From assembly GCF_000307025.1 (NCBI RefSeq), contig NC_018584.1:806001-870000 (forward strand): 64,000 nt of DNA, given 5' to 3'. Source of the stretch: Listeria monocytogenes ATCC 19117 (lineage in GTDB: Bacteria; Bacillota; Bacilli; Lactobacillales; Listeriaceae). This document shows, in pieces, positions 33,635 to 41,970 of the stretch. A program made the translations under genes and the position numbers. The notes below the pieces were generated by a model. That model had not been told where the DNA came from and did not search any database. It saw only the letters and a program-made list of their open reading frames with translations. How positions within the stretch are numbered: position 1 is the stretch's first letter; each line of letters begins with the position of its first letter.

Positions 33635-34099
33635 ATGATGGTAGGAATTAATACAGATACAGAAAATATTAGTGAACTATTAAAAACTTATTGGTCAATC
33701 CAGCGAATTTCAGCGGGATATGCCGATCAAAATGCGGCGAGTTTAGGATTAACGATTCAGCAACTTGCCATGATTAATGTGATTTACAGCACACCTGGTA
33801 TTTCAGTGGCGGATTTAACGAAACGATTAATTATTACTGGAAGTTCGGCTGCAGCTAATGTTGACGGGTTAATCAGCCTTGGCTTAGTAGTGAAATTAAA
33901 CAAAACAATTCCAAATGACAGCATGGATTTAACACTCAAGCTTTCGAAAAAAGGAGAAGACTTATCGAAACGCTCCACTGCAAACGCTTTTATGTACAAA
34001 GCCATGATGAAAGTATTCGAAAACCTAACCGAAAACGAAATAGAAGAATTAATTCGCCTAAATAAAAAAGTCGAAACCTTACTGAAAAAGAGTAAATAA
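33635..34099 (+). CDS. MarR-family transcriptional regulator
   Basis: A 154-residue protein with the MarR winged helix: LTIQQLAMINVIYSTPGISVADLTKRLIIT, the recognition helix ITGSSAAANVDGLISLGLV, and a wing ending in LKLSKKGEDL. AGGAGG precedes two adjacent ATGs. It is divergent from the YceI-like gene, so the 250-nt region between them may be its target, but no clear dyad was found. A shared terminator follows. Confidence 0.8.
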   Translation: MMVGINTDTENISELLKTYWSIQRISAGYADQNAASLGLTIQQLAMINVIYSTPGISVADLTKRLIITGSSAAANVDGLISLGLVVKLNKTIPNDSMDLTLKLSKKGEDLSKRSTANAFMYKAMMKVFENLTENEIEELIRLNKKVETLLKKSK

Positions 34100-34153
34100 A
34101 AACATCTCCTGTATCATTCAAGTAAAAATGAATGAACAAGAGATGTTTTTTTA
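34097..34153. terminator. Bidirectional terminator
   Basis: AAAACATCTC (34099-34108) pairs with GAGATGTTTT (34140-34149), with an inner stem TCATTCA/TGAATGA. Confidence 0.8.
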
Positions 34154-35611
34154 TTTTTGATCAAATTTGCAGTCTTCCAGTGGAATAACTTTTGTTTTAT
34201 TTGTAAATTTAAAAGATAGCCAGAAAACAAGGAAAATAGGGAGGCCGATATAAGAAATACCGATTTTTTGCCACCAAGCAGGATTCGTAAATTCTGGTTT
34301 CAAAAATGCCGCGTAATCTTGACCGACAATAACTAAAATACATAAAATTAGTGCTAAAATAGGTCCGAATGGGAAAAATTTTGCTTTATATTTTAGTTCA
34401 CTTAAGTCATGTCCTTGTTTGATAAATGCTTTTCGGAAACGGTAATGACTGATAGCGATGCCGACCCAAGCAATAAATCCGGTTAAACCAGAGGCGGAAA
34501 GTAACCACGTATAAATCACTGTGCCGTTTTCTGTTAGCGTTGTAATGAATGTCATTGCACCAACAATCGTCGTAACAATTAAAGCAGCCATCGGAATGCC
34601 ACGACGGTTTACTTTACCCAAGAATTTAGGCGCTTTTTTATCACGAGCCATTGCCCAAAGCATTCTTGTGGAAGCGTAAAGACCTGAATTACCAGCAGAT
34701 AAAACAGAAGTCAGGATAACCGCATTCATTACGGAAGCCGCAAATGCAAGACCAGCTTTTTCAAATACGAGTGTAAATGGGCTAATTGCCACATCTGTTG
34801 CCTCGGCACTAAGTAAATTCGGGTTAGTATAAGGAATAATCATCCCAATAATGAAAATCGCAAAAATATAAAATAGCAAAATCCGCCAGAATACTTGTTT
34901 AATCGCTTTTGGCACGCTGGTTTCTGGAGTAGCACTTTCACCAGCTGCAATACCAACCATTTCAGTCCCTTGGAAAGAAAATCCAGCAATTAAGAAGGTA
35001 CCTAAGATGGCAAAAAATCCACCTTTAAACGGAGCATCGCCAGCAGTAAAGTTAGAAAAGCCAATAACTTCGCCGCCAAGAATTCCGACAATAGTAAGCA
35101 CGCCGACGATAAGGAAAATAATAACCGTGGCCACTTTAATAATTGAAAACCAATACTCTGATTCTCCGTATGCTTTTACCGAAAGCGCGTTTAAGCCGAA
35201 AATCAAAATTAAGAAAATCGCGCTCCATAGCCAAGCGGGGGTGTTCGGTAGCCAAAATTGAACGATAATTGCAGCAGTGGAAATATCAACCGCAAGTGTA
35301 ATGGCCCAGTTAAACCAATAATTCCAACCAAGCGCAAAACCGAAAGCTGGGTCAACAAATCGACTAGCATAGGTACTAAATGAACCAGATACAGGCATGT
35401 AAGTAGCCATTTCGCCTAAACTTGTCATTAAAAAGTACACCATAATCCCGATTGCTATATAAGCAACTAAAGCGCCACCAGGTCCTGCTGTATGAATCGC
35501 ATTACCACTTGCTAAAAATAATCCCGTCCCGATTGAACCACCAATGGCAATCATGGACAAATGCCTTGTTTTTAAGTCACGACGAATCTCGCCATGTGTT
35601 TCTTTCTTCAC
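34151..35611 (-). CDS. lysP: Lysine-specific permease (LysP-type)
   Basis: A 486-residue APC-family permease with 12 predicted spans. The N-terminus RRDLKTRHLSMIAIGGSIG and the segments PVSGSFSTYASRFVDPAFGF and LGWNYWFNW are typical of LysP. The lysine riboswitch in its leader supports lysine as the substrate. AAGGGAG precedes the ATG. It is probably repressed by transcription termination when lysine is plentiful. Confidence 0.9.
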   Translation of the reverse strand: MKKETHGEIRRDLKTRHLSMIAIGGSIGTGLFLASGNAIHTAGPGGALVAYIAIGIMVYFLMTSLGEMATYMPVSGSFSTYASRFVDPAFGFALGWNYWFNWAITLAVDISTAAIIVQFWLPNTPAWLWSAIFLILIFGLNALSVKAYGESEYWFSIIKVATVIIFLIVGVLTIVGILGGEVIGFSNFTAGDAPFKGGFFAILGTFLIAGFSFQGTEMVGIAAGESATPETSVPKAIKQVFWRILLFYIFAIFIIGMIIPYTNPNLLSAEATDVAISPFTLVFEKAGLAFAASVMNAVILTSVLSAGNSGLYASTRMLWAMARDKKAPKFLGKVNRRGIPMAALIVTTIVGAMTFITTLTENGTVIYTWLLSASGLTGFIAWVGIAISHYRFRKAFIKQGHDLSELKYKAKFFPFGPILALILCILVIVGQDYAAFLKPEFTNPAWWQKIGISYIGLPIFLVFWLSFKFTNKTKVIPLEDCKFDQK

Positions 35612-35645
35612 TATTAATCTCCCTTTCTATTATCAGAGGAAGTGC

Positions 35646-35679
35646 GCAAAAACAGCCAATCTGCAAGAAATTGGCTGTT
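35646..35679 (-). terminator. Riboswitch expression-platform terminator
   Basis: AACAGCCAAT pairs with ATTGGCTGTT (35670-35679 with 35651-35660), then TTTTGCG on the minus strand, between the lysine aptamer and lysP. Confidence 0.85.
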
Positions 35680-35716
35680 ACGTATTTTACCAACATCATT
35701 TTGTCAGATAGCACAC

Positions 35717-35924
35717 CTATAAGAAATTTCGACAAATTCTTATAGCAGTCCAGCCCCTTTAGGAAACTGTCCCAACAACTATTTCTAAACAAAGAGAAAA
35801 TAGTCACTTCGGCGATCAACCTGTTCATTCTTTGTCGTCGGCGTCTTTGTTTCGCCTCGAAAAAATTACTAGTGCATCTCGCAACCTCTACCTCACCATT
35901 TGGATGAGGGTTTATATTTGATTA
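35717..35924 (-). ncRNA. Lysine riboswitch (L box)
   Basis: On the minus strand the leader contains the conserved lysine-aptamer segments in order: GGTAGAGGTTGCG, CTAGTAA, ATCGCCGAAGTGAC, TTGTTGGGACAGT and GGGGCTGGACTGCTAT. The last segment overlaps a second hairpin (35717-35745) and is followed by the terminator at 35646-35679. Lysine binding should favour termination. Boundaries are approximate. Confidence 0.9.
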
Positions 35925-35931
35925 TTTACCC

Positions 35932-35960
35932 ATAATAACGGAAAACGGGCTATTTTGCAA
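35932..35960 (-). promoter_or_regulatory. Promoter of the lysine riboswitch-lysP transcript
   Basis: On the minus strand: TTGCAA (35960-35955), a 17-nt spacer, TATTAT (35937-35932). Confidence 0.65.
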
Positions 35961-35966
35961 TATCTT

Positions 35967-36728
35967 TTAGTAAAATTGTAATGCTTCTTTGATTGTGCTG
36001 TATGTAGTTAAGCTGGCTAGGTTTTCTTCGTAGCGAATTAATGTCATGGCGAATTTTGGCGATATTCCGGTGATGATGAGCTCTACACCAGTTAATTTCA
36101 TAAATCCGTGGAACTTCACAAGATTCATTACCGCATCTTCATTAAATTCAGCTAAACCAGAAAGATCCATAATCAAATAATCTTCCTTGCCATGGTCCAT
36201 GTATTCACTCACATATTCAGACATATGCTGAAAACGGTCATGTGTTAGCGAGCCTATCAGTGGTAACACACAAATGTTTTCTTTAATCGGAACAATTGGC
36301 GTGGAAAGTTTCTCGATTTCTGTTAATGATTTCTCGAGTTCCAGCTGATAGTCGTGCTCTGTCGTCACATCTTTTTGAATGCCAACAAAATAGAGATGAT
36401 TATGATCATCGTAAATCGGTTCAATCGTAAGTTCATTCATAAAAGAAGTACCATCTTTTCGGTAATTTTTTAGTAAAACATTCGCAGTTGATTTTTCGTT
36501 AATGGCATGACGGATTTTTGCAACTTCTTTTTTGTCAGTATCATCTCCTTGTAAAAAGTGACAATTGGAGCCAAGTGCTTCTTCTTTAGCATAGCCGGTA
36601 ATATTTTCAAAACCAGTGTTAACAAAAATAATTGGATTATCTTTTTGCTCAGGATCTGTAATAATTACTCCTACGCTAGACAAATTTAATGCTTTTAAAA
36701 TAACATCGAATTGTGGATAAGCGGTCAT
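35967..36728 (-). CDS. LOV-STAS blue-light receptor (YtvA-like)
   Basis: A 253-residue protein. The N-terminal PAS/LOV domain (about residues 10-125) has GSNCHFLQGDD with the flavin-adduct cysteine, and FMNELTIEPIYDD. A helical linker with ITTEHDYQLELEKSL-like character and a C-terminal STAS domain (about 145-253) with YLIMDLSGLAEF follow. In Bacillus and Listeria this protein senses blue light through FMN and feeds into the sigma-B stressosome. ATG at 36728 is chosen for the GGGGGAG SD; it gives the recalled length of Lmo0799. It is monocistronic. Confidence 0.9.
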   Translation of the reverse strand: MTAYPQFDVILKALNLSSVGVIITDPEQKDNPIIFVNTGFENITGYAKEEALGSNCHFLQGDDTDKKEVAKIRHAINEKSTANVLLKNYRKDGTSFMNELTIEPIYDDHNHLYFVGIQKDVTTEHDYQLELEKSLTEIEKLSTPIVPIKENICVLPLIGSLTHDRFQHMSEYVSEYMDHGKEDYLIMDLSGLAEFNEDAVMNLVKFHGFMKLTGVELIITGISPKFAMTLIRYEENLASLTTYSTIKEALQFY

Positions 36729-36880
36729 CTGCGTGTTTCTCCCCCTTTGTAAATACATTTCTATCATACCACGCAAATGAATGAAAACCCAATGTATAAT
36801 TTGTGAAATTAATCGTATGTGAGCAGTGCGGAGGTAAAGTTGGAAATGTGGGTGTATAATAGAGCTAGAGGTGATAAGTT

Positions 36881-37234
36881 ATGTATATAACATTTACAGA
36901 TAGCGCTAAAAATCGGCTTGCTGCACTACGGTCGAATTTAGAAGGGCGGCTACATTTGTATTATGATACAGAAGGCTGTTCTTGCGAAAATAGCGGTATT
37001 TTCACATTGCGATTAGTAGAAGAGAAAACAGCGGAAGATGACGAAATTGAATCAAACATTGGTCCAGTGCTAATTAAACGATGGACAGAAATGTTTTTAG
37101 AAGAAGCGCTAACTATCGATTACAACGACACAGAAAAAACCATGATTCTAAAAAGCGATGGTCAGTATTATAATCGTAATCTACTGCTTGTCACAAATAC
37201 AGACGAAGTAATTAGTTGCCCGGTAACTTCATAA
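36881..37234 (+). CDS. HesB/YqkB-like iron-sulfur-biosynthesis-domain protein
   Basis: A 117-residue protein. MYITFTDSAKNRL and LHLYYDTEGCSCENSGIF match the A-type carrier-like fold of the HesB/YqkB family (DUF1462/Fe-S_biosyn-like). The CSC motif near residue 34 and a C-terminal SCPV cysteine may take part in metal binding, but canonical CGCG is absent. The role is unknown. GAGGTGATAAGTT precedes the ATG. Confidence 0.75.
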   Translation: MYITFTDSAKNRLAALRSNLEGRLHLYYDTEGCSCENSGIFTLRLVEEKTAEDDEIESNIGPVLIKRWTEMFLEEALTIDYNDTEKTMILKSDGQYYNRNLLLVTNTDEVISCPVTS

Positions 37235-37244
37235 TAATAGAAGA

Positions 37245-37281
37245 AAAGCCTAGAATAAATTTTTTATTCTAGGCTTTTTTA
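37245..37281 (+). terminator. Rho-independent terminator
   Basis: AAAGCCTAGAATAAA pairs with TTTATTCTAGGCTTT, ending in a T run. Confidence 0.9.
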
Positions 37282-37388
37282 TGAAAATTTCATGAGAAAG
37301 TGGTGAAACTTTAGACATATAGTTACACTGACCTCGGTTTTGTAGTAACATGGAATAGGAAGTTTATACATATGGAAGGAGTGTCCTC

Positions 37389-38027
37389 ATGGAACAACCA
37401 TCAGTAGATGAGCTAAAAAATTGGCGAAATGTTATGCTTCTTCACCGTTTTGCGTTAGAAGAAGTCAACACGAAACTTAAGATATTGAATGAAGAATTTC
37501 AATTTATTCATGATTATAATCCAATGGAACATTTGAAGTCACGTGTGAAGTCACTAGAAAGTATCGGAGCAAAATTAGAAAAGAAAAAGGTGGATATCAC
37601 GCCAGAAAATGCACTAAAATATGTACACGATATTGCGGGCATTCGGATTACTTGTTCTTTTGTTTCAGATATTTTTAGAATTCACGAAATGCTTGCAGGG
37701 CAAAGTGATATCACTATCAAACGAGTAAAGGACTATGTAACGAATCCAAAACCTAATGGCTATCGGAGTTTACATTTACTTTGCGAAGTACCTGTATTCC
37801 TGACAAATCGTTCCGAGAAAATGACCGTGGAAATCCAAATTCGGACAGTTGCCATGGATTTTTGGGCGAGTTTGGAGCATAAAATTTATTATAAATATCA
37901 ACAAGAAGCACCAATTGAGTTAGTAAAAGAATTACAAGACGCCGCACGAATTATCACCCATTTAGATGAAAAAATGAAAAACTTAAACGATCAAATTGAT
38001 CAATATAAAAAAGAAAAAGAAAAATAA
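37389..38027 (+). CDS. relP: Small alarmone synthetase (GTP pyrophosphokinase, RelP type)
   Basis: A 212-residue protein with only the (p)ppGpp synthetase domain. IAGIRITCSFVSDI, KDYVTNPKPNGYRSLHL and VEIQIRTVAMDFWASLEHKIYYK are the substrate-binding motifs. No HD hydrolase or TGS/ACT domains are present. It transfers pyrophosphate from ATP to GDP or GTP. The position agrees with RelP (lmo0802) rather than RelQ, which lies next to an NAD kinase gene. AAGGAGTGTCCTC precedes the ATG. A terminator follows. Confidence 0.85.
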   Translation: MEQPSVDELKNWRNVMLLHRFALEEVNTKLKILNEEFQFIHDYNPMEHLKSRVKSLESIGAKLEKKKVDITPENALKYVHDIAGIRITCSFVSDIFRIHEMLAGQSDITIKRVKDYVTNPKPNGYRSLHLLCEVPVFLTNRSEKMTVEIQIRTVAMDFWASLEHKIYYKYQQEAPIELVKELQDAARIITHLDEKMKNLNDQIDQYKKEKEK

Positions 38028-38037
38028 TCTAATAGGG

Positions 38038-38090
38038 AGCTTTATTTCTTTGCAAGCGGGATGGATGCATAGAAATAAAGCTGTTTTATA
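38038..38090 (+). terminator. Terminator of relP
   Basis: AGCTTTATTTCT (38038-38049) pairs with AGAAATAAAGCT (38071-38082), then GTTTTATATTT. Confidence 0.75.
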
Positions 38091-38155
38091 TTTGCGAGTT
38101 AGGTTATTTTGCTTCATAATAATATAGGAGAAAAAACGAAAGGGGACGATACATA

Positions 38156-40204
38156 TTGGAGATATTTTTATATGTTTTAGCATTACTTGTGGCCATCTTT
38201 ATTTCTAATTTACTCAACCGGTTTGTTCCCTTTGTTTCGATACCACTAATCCAAATTGGCCTTGGTGTATTAATTGCCATTATGCCGATTACGTTTGATT
38301 TGCAATTAAATCCAGAACTTTTTCTAGTGATGTTTATTGCGCCATTGCTATTTAATGACGGAAGACAGACGGACAAAGCAGCTCTTTGGGGTATGCGAAT
38401 GCCGATTTTAGTATTAGCGCTCGGACTTGTATTTGCAACGGTTGTCGTGATTGGATATTTTGTCCACTGGATGATTCCGACGATTCCACTAGCAGCAGCT
38501 TTTGCCTTAGCAGCGGCTCTTGCGCCAACGGATGCTGTAGCAGTTAGTTCTCTTTCTGGGCGGATTAATTTACCGAAACGAATTATGAATTTGCTCGAAG
38601 GTGAGGCATTAATCAACGACGCGTCAGGACTCGTGGCATTCCAGTTCGCGATTGCAGCGATGGTGACCGGCGTTTTCAGTTTTATGGATGCAAGTATTAG
38701 CTTTTTTGTCATTGCGATTGGTGGTATTTTAGTTGGGCTCATTTTGAGTTGGTTAAAATTCCGATTGTTAAAATGGGTTCGCGGCCTTGGCATGGAAGAT
38801 GTTACGTTTCATATGCTTATCCAAATTTTAACACCATTTATTATTTACTTAGCGGCAGAAGAAATCCATGTTTCTGGGATTTTGGCAGTTGTTGCAGCCG
38901 GAATTATGCACTCGATGGAACAAAAGAAAATGGATCCTCAGTCGGTGAAATTAAATGTCGTTTCGCAAAGTACTTGGTCGGTGATCATTTTTGTTTTAAA
39001 TGGTTTAGTATTTTTACTTTTAGGCACACAACTTCCTGCGATTACAGAAGTAGTTTGGAATGATTCAGGAAGTAGTAATTTACAAGTGATGGCTTACATT
39101 TTGTCTATCACAGCTGCCTTAATTTTACTGCGCTTTTTATGGGTATACATATCGTGGAGCATCGGCGCAAAACAAAGACAGAAACAAAATAAAAAAACAC
39201 AGCTACCTAAGTTTAGACCCGTTGTACTTACATCGCTTTCTGGTGTTCGCGGGGCAGTTACACTTGCCAGTGCGCTCGCAATCCCGTTTTTCTTAGATGA
39301 CGGATCACTATTTCCGCAGCGCTCGCTAATTATTTTTATCGCATCAGGTGTTATTCTTTGTACATTAGTGATTGCGACATTTATTTTACCGTTACTTGCC
39401 AAAAGTGAAGAAGTGACAACGGAAGATGAACGAGCTGAAACTGCAACCCGGATTCGAATCCTGAGAAACGTAATCAGGGAATTAAAAGAACAGATGCTAC
39501 CTGAAACGAAAGCGGCAACGGATGAAGTAATTGAAGATTATCGCAGACGAATTTACGATTTACAGCAAAATAATAGTTCGAATCGAGGCATGGATGAAAG
39601 AGAACGTGCCAAACGATTAGAGATCATCCAGTGGGAACGTGAAAACACCCAAAAAATGACCGATGAAGGACGCATTGTTGCTACAGATAGCTATCGTTAT
39701 CAACACTATCTTAATATGATGGAACAAGCGATCAAACAGCGCTTCCGGACAAAAATAAAAACAGCGTGGATGTTCCTTTATCGTCTAATAATGCTTGTCA
39801 TTCACCCGAAAAAATGGGGTAGAATCACGCATAAAGTGAAAAAAGGTATTTCTAAAGACAGCGAACGATTCCAAGCAATTCGCCAATTACGCGAAGAAAA
39901 TGAAGTACTCATTATTTCTAAACTCAAAGAACAACTAACGAAAGAGAATGTTGATATCATTGGCCCATTAATTACCGAACATACTATTTTCCTAGAACGC
40001 GTAAGAAAAGAGCACAGTCCAAGAGGTAAGCGAGCAAAATTCGAACAGAAAAAACGCGAAGTCCAAGTGCTGGCTTTCCAATTAGAACGTGATATTATTC
40101 AGAATATGTTTGAAAAAGGCGGGATCTCGAGAGACTTAGCCCGAGACTTACGCCAAAATTTAAATATGATTGAAACATATTTATATGATGATTTTTTAGA
40201 ATGA
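38156..40204 (+). CDS. CPA1-family Na+/H+ antiporter
   Basis: A 682-residue protein. About 12 membrane spans cover residues 1-420, with the ion-binding region LAAALAPTDAVAVSSL and GEALINDASGLVAF typical of CPA1 (NhaP/YjcE) exchangers. A soluble C-terminus of about 260 residues is charged and helical. It exports Na+ (or K+/Li+) in exchange for protons. The start is TTG with GAAAGGGG about 10 nt upstream; the next ATG lies inside the first span. A terminator shared with the convergent gene follows. Confidence 0.85.
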   Translation: MEIFLYVLALLVAIFISNLLNRFVPFVSIPLIQIGLGVLIAIMPITFDLQLNPELFLVMFIAPLLFNDGRQTDKAALWGMRMPILVLALGLVFATVVVIGYFVHWMIPTIPLAAAFALAAALAPTDAVAVSSLSGRINLPKRIMNLLEGEALINDASGLVAFQFAIAAMVTGVFSFMDASISFFVIAIGGILVGLILSWLKFRLLKWVRGLGMEDVTFHMLIQILTPFIIYLAAEEIHVSGILAVVAAGIMHSMEQKKMDPQSVKLNVVSQSTWSVIIFVLNGLVFLLLGTQLPAITEVVWNDSGSSNLQVMAYILSITAALILLRFLWVYISWSIGAKQRQKQNKKTQLPKFRPVVLTSLSGVRGAVTLASALAIPFFLDDGSLFPQRSLIIFIASGVILCTLVIATFILPLLAKSEEVTTEDERAETATRIRILRNVIRELKEQMLPETKAATDEVIEDYRRRIYDLQQNNSSNRGMDERERAKRLEIIQWERENTQKMTDEGRIVATDSYRYQHYLNMMEQAIKQRFRTKIKTAWMFLYRLIMLVIHPKKWGRITHKVKKGISKDSERFQAIRQLREENEVLIISKLKEQLTKENVDIIGPLITEHTIFLERVRKEHSPRGKRAKFEQKKREVQVLAFQLERDIIQNMFEKGGISRDLARDLRQNLNMIETYLYDDFLE

Positions 40205-40243
40205 CAAAAAGCCCTAAGAACAGTGTCTTGTTCTTAGGGCTTT
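40205..40243. terminator. Bidirectional terminator
   Basis: AAAGCCCTAAGAAC (40208-40221) pairs perfectly with GTTCTTAGGGCTTT (40230-40243). Confidence 0.9.
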
Positions 40244-40717
40244 CTATTTAGCTTGTATTTTTTTTAATTGTTCGGCGAGATTTACTATTTCTAAATGGAA
40301 GTTCTTTCTGCCATTTCTGTGAACGATAGCTGCATTACGAATCTTAATTTTTGTTTCTTTACCTGTCTCTAAATCAAGAATATTGATTGTGTAAAAGGGA
40401 AGAAAAGAAGTGGTCCGCCCGTGCAATCTGGTGTCACACTCCAGCATATATTGATTGAAAAGATACTTTTTATCCGAAAACCCTTTTTTATAAAAGAGCG
40501 CATGACTATTAACGGAAACAGTACCATTAACATAAGTAGTCAGTACGTAAATAGTATACGCGCTAAAAAAGGTATATATACCAAAAAATTGCCAAATACG
40601 GAGTGACTCAAAGGTAATAAAAAAATACAGTCCAAGGCTAAGTATTGCAAAACAAACAATAAACATAAAAAATGTTTTGATATTCATATTATATTTAAAG
40701 AAAGGGTAGCTTTTCAT
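40244..40717 (-). CDS. Small membrane protein with PH-like tail, paralogue of its neighbour
   Basis: A 157-residue protein. Two membrane spans (about residues 13-33 and 38-60) precede a strand-rich soluble domain with FYKKGFSDKKYLFNQYMLECDTRL and a C-terminal helix (LAEQLKKIQAK). The upstream gene (40745-41203) encodes the same plan with FYYKEKAYPYSEYLIECDAKL, so the two are a tandem duplication. The function is unknown. The pattern resembles bacterial PH-domain membrane proteins. A GGTGGTGC-type SD is present. Confidence 0.7.
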   Translation of the reverse strand: MKSYPFFKYNMNIKTFFMFIVCFAILSLGLYFFITFESLRIWQFFGIYTFFSAYTIYVLTTYVNGTVSVNSHALFYKKGFSDKKYLFNQYMLECDTRLHGRTTSFLPFYTINILDLETGKETKIKIRNAAIVHRNGRKNFHLEIVNLAEQLKKIQAK

Positions 40718-40744
40718 TTTTGTGCACCACCTAAGATGTTTTAG

Positions 40745-41203
40745 TTAAGCTTGATATTGATTGATTTCATTACGCAGTTCTTCCATTAGTTCTTGCATAT
40801 GCTTATTTGCGTTCTTGTATCTACGCTCTGCATTGTATACTCGAATTAGTTTTTCTGCGCGTGTATCTTTATTTATGATAACAATTCGATAGTAAGGCAT
40901 CCCTCTGGAGCCTCCATTAAAGCGAATTAATTTAGCATCGCATTCGATAAGATATTCGCTATAAGGATATGCTTTTTCTTTATAGTAAAAAGCTTCTTCA
41001 CTAACAGAAAAGTTACTTGGAAAAAGCCTCTTGAAAAATACTGAGAACATGAGGGCTATGACAAAAAGAATAACAAAATATTCCCATGGTACCGGAAGTG
41101 TCATTCCAATTATTATAAAAGTAATAAAGGTAAAGCTAATCATAATTATAAGAAGCACGGTACCTATATTGATATTGAGTTCTGAAAAGCGATATTTTTT
41201 CAT
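40745..41203 (-). CDS. Small membrane protein with PH-like tail, paralogue of its neighbour
   Basis: A 152-residue protein. Two hydrophobic spans (about residues 15-35 and 38-58), then a strand-rich domain with AFYYKEKAYPYSEYLIECDAKL and VYNAERRYKNANKHMQEL at the C-terminus. It is the first of a tandem pair, 27 nt before its paralogue, both minus strand. A GGTGGCAG-type SD precedes the ATG. The function is unknown. Confidence 0.7.
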   Translation of the reverse strand: MKKYRFSELNINIGTVLLIIMISFTFITFIIIGMTLPVPWEYFVILFVIALMFSVFFKRLFPSNFSVSEEAFYYKEKAYPYSEYLIECDAKLIRFNGGSRGMPYYRIVIINKDTRAEKLIRVYNAERRYKNANKHMQELMEELRNEINQYQA

Positions 41204-41290
41204 GAATATCTGCCACCTAAGCTGTTTTATTAAAGAAATTTTAGCACTAAAAATAAACGTTGTCTATCTTAGAGAAATTCAAAAAAACTA

Positions 41291-41319
41291 TTGTTCATGT
41301 GGAAGCTTTGTTGTATAAT
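41291..41319 (+). promoter_or_regulatory. Sigma-A promoter of the XRE-cupin/pot operon
   Basis: TTGTTC (41291-41296), a 17-nt spacer, TATAAT (41314-41319). Confidence 0.75.
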
Positions 41320-41344
41320 GTAGCTTGCTGTAAGTAAACTTTGT

Positions 41345-41392
41345 GTTTAATATTAGTAAACTTCTGTGACTTGAGGTTTACTATCACTAAAC
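41345..41392 (+). promoter_or_regulatory. Two dyad operators GTTTA-N7-TAAAC
   Basis: GTTTA-N7-TAAAC occurs at 41345-41361 and again at 41376-41392, 31 bp (three helical turns) apart, between the promoter and the regulator gene. A half-site GTAAACT lies at 41333-41339. They are probably bound by the XRE-cupin protein encoded next. Confidence 0.6.
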
Positions 41393-41412
41393 TTGAAAGA
41401 AAGGACATTGAC

Positions 41413-41955
41413 ATGGAAATTGGCAAACGCATAAAAAATCTTAGGCTCAGTAAGAATTTGACACAAGAAGAATTAGGCGAACGAACGGATTTGACGAAGG
41501 GATATATTTCTCAGCTAGAACGAGATTTGAGTTCTCCTTCTATCGAAACGTTATTTGCTATTTTGGAAGTGTTAGGTTCTACTCCGAAAGATTTCTTTGA
41601 TGAAGAAGAACACAATCAAAAAGTAATTTACGGAGAACTAGAGCATACTTTCTTTGAAGATGAAGAAAAAGGTTACAGAATTAAGTGGCTTGTTCCAGAA
41701 TCGAATGAAAAAGAAATGGAACCAGTGCTACTTGAAATAGAGGCAAATAGCTGTTTTAAAAGCTTCGAACCATCACTTTCAGAAACTTTTGCCTACGTGC
41801 TAAAAGGGGAAGTGACCGTGCTGCTTGGTCGAAATGAGTATGTAGCCAAAAAAGGGGAAGCAATTTATTTCCACGCCGCAGATGAACATCAAATAATTAA
41901 TCGATCGAATGAACAAGCGACACTCATCTTAGTAGCGACAGAGTCATATTTATAA
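41413..41955 (+). CDS. XRE-family regulator with cupin domain (PuuR-like)
   Basis: A 180-residue protein. An N-terminal helix-turn-helix, MEIGKRIKNLRLSKNLTQEE then TKGYISQLERDLSSPSIETL, precedes a C-terminal cupin (about residues 105-180) with FEPSLSETFAYVLKGEVTVLL. This design is used by regulators of polyamine and amino-acid transport that sense a small ligand in the cupin. It is the first gene before potABCD, 15 nt from potA, so it probably controls polyamine uptake and itself through the dyads upstream. ATG at 41413 has GAAAGG upstream; the longer frame would translate through the operators. Confidence 0.85.
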   Translation: MEIGKRIKNLRLSKNLTQEELGERTDLTKGYISQLERDLSSPSIETLFAILEVLGSTPKDFFDEEEHNQKVIYGELEHTFFEDEEKGYRIKWLVPESNEKEMEPVLLEIEANSCFKSFEPSLSETFAYVLKGEVTVLLGRNEYVAKKGEAIYFHAADEHQIINRSNEQATLILVATESYL

Positions 41956-41970
41956 GGGAGGTAAATGATT

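Noticed and set aside
38104-38793. A 229-codon minus-strand ORF opposite the Na+/H+ antiporter
   Set aside because: It is the shadow of a strongly supported membrane protein gene; its composition is low-complexity and it has no SD.
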